DNA from: Acanthochlamys bracteata
Lineage: Eukaryota > Streptophyta > Magnoliopsida > Pandanales > Velloziaceae
NCBI GenBank assembly: GCA_019914995.1
Contig: CM034130.1
Location: 3,596,001-3,660,000 of the forward strand
Direction: 5' to 3'
Length of the DNA stretch: 64,000 bases
Under the pieces are notes generated by a model. The model worked only from the letters and a program-made list of their open reading frames with translations. It was not told the DNA's origin and ran no database searches. Numbering within the stretch: position 1 is the stretch's first letter; every line of letters starts with the position of its first letter. Position numbers and translations under genes: made by a program. Positions 59,219 to 64,000 of the stretch are shown here, one piece after another.

Positions 59219-59905
59219 AATCTATATCGAGAAGAAAAAGGTAAAATTTTATCTAGTGTGTAAATACGATGAACTAACGTGGGCAAGATGAAAACTTCAA
59301 CAAGTCTACAGCAGCAAAATTACTCTTCCTCTTGGTTATACCCCATATTGGGTGTAGCCGATTACTCCTTAATAGAAATTATGGGGAGAAGGTTTACTAC
59401 CCGTTACTATCATAAAATTGTTATCAAACGAGAGCGACGAAGAATATTCATTCACTTACTCTCCATTGCTCTTTATTACTTTCAATCCCAACACAGCGTA
59501 AAGAGATTCATATACTCCTACCCACCGGCACCAGCCTCACAAGCTCATTTCTCTCCTTTCTCTCGCTCATGCCCATTCACCGCAGCTCTACCACGGTCGC
59601 GATTCTTCTCTTTCAGCTGTGATTTGCTTCTCAAAACGATCTTTCTCTTTTCTTCTTCCGATTTGTTCTTCCGACCACGATCTTCTTACGATTTCTTCTC
59701 CAGTGCTGAATCAACGCAGGATCTGCTCACTATCAGAACCCTTATTTTTTTTCCTAATCCAAATTTCAATCGATCAATTTTTATTAAACTGAACTATATC
59801 TCTCGTTCAATGGTGCTCCTCCTGTCAGCAGCCATCGTCGATTCTTCTCGAAGTAATTTGAATTACTTCATTCATTCAAGTTATTGGTGACTGGTGGAAC
59901 TTCGA
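59219..59905 (+). other. CT-rich leader-like region, possible divergent transcript
   Basis: A long frame here has no known domain and is Ser/Phe-rich because the DNA is pyrimidine-rich (CTTTCTCTTTTCTTCTTCCG and similar). This is the usual look of a plant 5' UTR. It may belong to a divergent or non-coding transcript sharing a promoter with the minus-strand exon. Confidence -1.
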
Positions 59906-60780
59906 TGGAAAGTTGTGATTTTGATGTGTGTTTGCCTATTGATTTTGGTTTTGATAGGCATTGGTTTTTAGTGAGTGCTGAAAGTTATTTTTATCCAAAT
60001 GCTTCTCAGCTATAGTTATTTTTTCAGCAAAAGCTCTACAATGAATTAAATCATCCTAAAGTAGCTTTATTCAAAAAGCTCAAAAGTTTCAATACAATCA
60101 ACTGGGATGAAATAGATGTTAGAGGATTTTCATTTTTAATAGAAAAAGTAATATTTTGAGTTATCTTAATAGATACCCAAAATTGTTCCGATTTTTTCAA
60201 ATCCACCTTTCATTTTCTCACATACAGTATTGGACAGCCATACACTAAATAAGAACGTCAAAAAATTAGTACTTTTTTTGAAGTACCAGTACCTCGAAAA
60301 AAGAGTTTAAGCGTTCAAATATTCCTAGTGTATTTATCTTAAAAAAAATATTTACTTGTGACTAAATGTAAGCATTTGAACCTAATACATACATCTAATT
60401 AATTTGATCATCTTAAACCTTGAGTTCATCAAGTTACTTTTTTGTTCTGACAAATAATGTTTAATTCTAATTTATATGGATCATAAGACTTATGAGATGA
60501 GACAAAGTGTAGAAATGATGGCTTAATTTGATTGCCTTAAACCTTGAGTTCATCAAGGTTACTTTTTTCTTCTGACAGATAATGTTTATTTCTAATTTAT
60601 AAGATCATAGGATCTTAGAGATGAGACAAAGTGTAGAAATGATGGCTAACATTCAGGTTTCATTTTGGCAAATGAAATCTTCAAACTTCTCAAGCGAACG
60701 TTCATGTTCTTATAACTTTGTGAGACATATGAGTCGAAGTGCTATAATGAGAGCTCAGTTCACTTTTGGTAGGTGAAATT
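59906..60780. other. Intergenic DNA with a tandem duplication
   Basis: No gene is recognised. It contains the 124-bp duplication listed separately. Confidence -1.
60397..60645. repeat. Tandem duplication, about 124-bp period
   Basis: CTTAAACCTTGAGTTCATCA occurs at 60412 and at about 60536, and GAGACAAAGTGTAGAAATGA follows in both units. The units differ by a modest number of changes. Confidence -1.
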
Positions 60781-62290
60781 CTTTATTTAATAGTTTAATT
60801 TGAGTTAGAGTTAATAATAATTTTTATAAAATAAACTCATTATTTACTATAGGGTAGACGGCTACTGTGCACTTCTAAAATAAACTAGGATAGAATTTTT
60901 GAAATTTTGTTAGGTAATTTTGCCTTCATCAAGTTTTTATTACCATTTTATGGGTTGTTTTGTTTGATTTTGATTCAATCTATCTTATTTTAGATTTTTA
61001 GGGTCCATTTGAATTTTCCTATTCACTTTGCATTTAGTGTGGAGCAAATTAGTTTTTAGCTTTCATTTTTATAGTTGCACTATTGTATGATAACTCGATA
61101 TCAATGTCAATCATCTCTTGAATTTGATGTTGAACTTTAAAAAGAAGTTAGGAGAATCACGCGCGAGTGTAGTAGTTGTATAATATAATTGAAAAGATGG
61201 TTATTGTACCAAATAAAATAATGGAAGCTTTTGACATGCCTACAATTTATGTATCTTCCTTGAGTACCCTTCTTTTATGCCAATAGAAATTATGAATTAC
61301 AAACTATTCATTTTTTATGATGCCGTCTTTTCATAATTTGAATAACGAAAGCCATTTAACTAATATTAGAGAAAATTTTAATATCATTTTTAGTATGCCT
61401 TTAGCAGATGAGTTATCGGGCAACATCTTCGAATAAATTTTTTTCCCTACACTATAAAGGATAAAGCGAAAATATGGCTGCAATCATTTATGTTTGGATC
61501 ACTCACTACTTGGCAAAAGTTAAAGATTGGTTTTTATAGAAATTCTTTTTAATCTAGAAAAATAGTGCATTAAAAGATAAAATTATGCAATTTATACAGC
61601 AATTAGGAGTGAGGTGTGAGAACGATTTAATACCTTGTCAATTCAATGTATTCATTGTAGTTTGCCTAATTTAATGATATGCATATTTTATAAGGCATCA
61701 ACAATTTCTAGTGAAGTTGCAATTAATAATTATGAGGTAAATTTGTTAAGAATAAGATGGCAGTTGAATGTCCGATTGTATTTGAGAATTTAGCTATATA
61801 GAACGACAAAGAACACGGTTGGCTTACTAGCCATTTGATCATGCTTTAGTCTACAGTTTTATTTCATTCGCTACTTGGAACCTAGCATTAGGTCATGCAA
61901 TCAGATGAGCCTTCTCTAGAGTTTGTGTTTGATAATTATTTTAAGTTTCATCGTCCAGGTTCTACTAGAAAAACATACATTATACCTTCTTGAACATATG
62001 TTGTTTGGTTGATCTAGAAGTAGAAGAAACTGTTATAATTTTCTCCAACTGTAGAGTTATACAAATATGGAGATTTTTCTGAAGGCATATTCTCTTACAC
62101 ACTAGTTTATCGGCCATAATTTGGCTCTTTTGTAAGAATGTAGAAGAATATGATTGTAATCAAAGTGGAAACCTTGCAAAGCAATACTTGCAAACTTACC
62201 AAATTGTATTGGATGGGCATCGCACTTTAATCATATGCACCTCTTTACTTTTGTTAGAAGTGAGTTACTATAGAAAGTAAGTTATGTAAT
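60781..62290 (+). mobile_element. Ty3/gypsy (Athila-like) fossil, copy 1: LTR end, primer site region and gag
   Basis: The order is an LTR end (AGTTAGAGTTAATAATAATT, then GTGCACTTCTAAAATAAACT), a leader, and gag-like protein remains in which K.KIWL, TTWQKLK and ALKDKIMQFIQQLG phrases can be recognised. Layout and leader sequence recall plant Athila/Tat elements. It is old and broken in many places. No pol genes are seen. Confidence -1.
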
Positions 62291-62934
62291 ACTGAAAGTG
62301 AATTTAATTTTTATATTTATTTATTATAGAAGTAAAACTTTTTATTTTAAAGTGAGTCATATTTATGATTTCTAGTTAATTTCTAATAACGAGTTAAAAT
62401 AAAATTACAAATAGGTAATTCTAAATTTGATCAAATTAGACAAATAACAAAAAATCGTATCTAAGAACTAGATAGAAATGTTTTGTACAAAATTTTCATA
62501 ATTATCATCATCTGTTATTATATTTAATTTAAACTAATAAATTAAAAATATAAGCAGTAGTGTAGGATCAGTTCCTAGAGTTCCTAGATTAAAATAATTG
62601 TCTAACCGCTTAACAGTAAATTTCTTTCAATATAAATATATGCTCATGTTAGTACCCAACTAATGTAAGACTATTAGAGAGTGCTCTTGATCCAGTCCTA
62701 GTAGCTAATTCGTTTTTTATTTAGACAATATCCTAGGCCTTTACGCTTCTAATCGGACCTACCAATCTTGCTAGTCTATATTTCACTTAGGCCCGCTAAA
62801 TTCTTCATACTACTAACACGACCCCAACTTAATTTGGAGGCACAATATGTTATCATCATCTTAACAATCAATACATTGTTTCATTTTTTTTAGCCTCATA
62901 CACTTTCTCTATTAATATCTCACAAAAGTGCAAC
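62291..62934. other. AT-rich DNA between two gypsy fossils
   Basis: No gene. A less AT-rich block at 62640-62840 (CCTAGTAGCTAATTCG, TAGGCCTTTACGCTTC) resembles the body of an Athila-type LTR and probably belongs to the LTR of copy 2. Confidence -1.
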
Positions 62935-64000
62935 CTTTAATAGTTTAATTTAAGTTAGGGTTAGTAATAATTTGTATGAAACATTTATCTGATATTCAGT
63001 AAACGGTAATCGTGCACTTGCGGTATAAGTTTGGATAAAATTTGTAAGTTCTTGTTAAGTGATTTTACCTGCACAAGTTTCTAGGGGCGTTGTCGAGAAC
63101 TGTTTTATTTGACTTCGATTTAGTCTAGCTTATTTTAGATTTAATTAGGTCATATGTGAATTTTCTTATTCACTTTGTATTTAGTTTAGAGCATATTTAG
63201 TTTTCACTTTTATAGTTGCACTATTGTATGATAACTCGATCTCAACCTTAAATAGTTCTCGAATTTGATGTTGAACTTGAAATAGGAGATATGAGAATCA
63301 CGTGCTAGTGCAAAAATAGGTTGAACAATATAATTAAAGAAATGCTTATTGTACCGAATGAAATAACGGGAGATATTGACATCCCTATAATTCATGTAAC
63401 TTTCTCTAATATAGTCCTTTTTTATGCTGATGGTAATTATGAATTGGAAGCTCTCACTTTAATATATGATTTTGAGCATGCATTTGACGAATGAGGTTAT
63501 TAAGGAACATCTTCAAAGTATAAAGTATAAAGTGAAGATATGGCTGCAATTACTTAAATCTGAATCACTCAATAGTTGGACAAAAATTAAAAACAAATTT
63601 TTATAAAATTTCTTTTTAACTCAAATAAATGATGCATTAATAAATAAAATCATGCAATTTATACAGCAATTAGGTGAATTTTTTTCTGAAGCATAGAAAT
63701 GAATTAATATATGTTGCTTGGTTGATCTGAAAGTTAAAAAAAAATGTTATATTTTCTCCAAATGAGGAGTTGTAGCAATATGCAGATTTTTTTCGAGGCT
63801 GATTCTCTTGCACGCGAGTTTATCAGCCATAATTTTCAGCTCTTTCGTTAGAATGTAAAAGATATATGATGGTCATCAAAGTGAAATCCTTGAAAAGCAA
63901 TATTTATGCAAACTTATCAAATTATATTGGATGAGCATCTCACTCTAATCCAATGAGTCTTTTTACTTTTGTTGGAATGAATTAGGAAAAGTAAGTTATG
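62935..64000 (+). mobile_element. Ty3/gypsy (Athila-like) fossil, copy 2, running off the window
   Basis: It repeats the order of copy 1 from the LTR end (TAGTTTAATTTAAGTTAGGG) through the leader and gag-like remains to the same final phrase (AAGTAAGTTATG). The primer-site region GGGGCGTTGTCGAGAACTG is close to the GGCGCCGTTGCCGGGGA motif typical of these plant elements. It is shorter than copy 1, old and broken in many places. It continues or ends beyond the right edge. Confidence -1.

Noticed and set aside
59279-59890. A 203-codon open frame on the plus strand
   Set aside because: It starts without a convincing ATG, has no domain, and its composition is explained by pyrimidine-rich leader-like DNA.
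1-64000. tRNA, rRNA, CRISPR or bacterial-type operon signals
   Set aside because: I looked for cloverleaf-like ends with a GGTTCRANYCC box, ribosomal motifs and regularly spaced repeats, and saw nothing that could be supported by eye.

Overview
This is plant nuclear DNA, almost certainly from a eudicot. It is AT-rich and sparsely genic, with GT-AG spliced genes whose closest remembered relatives are plant-specific proteins. Spaces between genes are filled with decayed mobile elements and short tandem duplications. I cannot place it below eudicot level.

Three host genes are clear. At the left edge, minus strand, are the first four coding exons of an LPCAT/LPLAT-type membrane-bound O-acyltransferase (541-3193); its 3' part lies outside the window. 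In the middle, plus strand, is a nine-exon SEUSS-LIKE transcriptional adaptor (18715-27460, 763 residues) with a probable spliced 5' leader. On the minus strand is a three-exon F-box/phloem-lectin protein of the PP2-A group (45309-46920, 280 residues). A fourth host gene (38329-38856), apparently a plastid membrane protein, seems to be decaying: its frame stops where relatives are expected to have tryptophan, and its last exon looks lost. A possible short first exon lies at 59122-59218 on the minus strand.

Mobile DNA dominates the rest. Positions 12761-17096 hold an old LTR element on the minus strand with an ATATT target duplication. A 1.64 kb solo LTR with its own GGTCT duplication sits inside it. 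Together they separate an ACGT-rich promoter-like island (12.47-12.74 kb) from the SEUSS-LIKE leader. Six copies of a hAT-type non-autonomous family (ends TAGGGGTGGCAA) lie at 5.8, 28.6, 29.8, 33.4, 36.6 and 37.4 kb, several with readable 8-bp target duplications. A broken hAT (RICESLEEPER/DAYSLEEPER-like) transposase gene with a triplicated BED-finger region spans 32.0-35.9 kb, and one finger is split by a member of that family. A decayed FAR1/MULE transposase lies at 41.0-43.3 kb, and a Myb/SANT-like remnant of Harbinger type at 9.56-9.89 kb. Ty3/gypsy (Athila-like) fossils cover much of 58.0-64.0 kb. A long foldback element lies at 54.83-55.21 kb, with a half copy at 39.17 kb.

The genes do not form a pathway; they are independent eukaryotic transcription units. 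I found no tRNA, rRNA, CRISPR array or bacterial-type operon. Nothing convincingly represents a new biological system. The most interesting points are the nested insertion in the SEUSS-LIKE promoter, the upstream ORFs in its leader, the triplicated BED fingers and the dying plastid gene.
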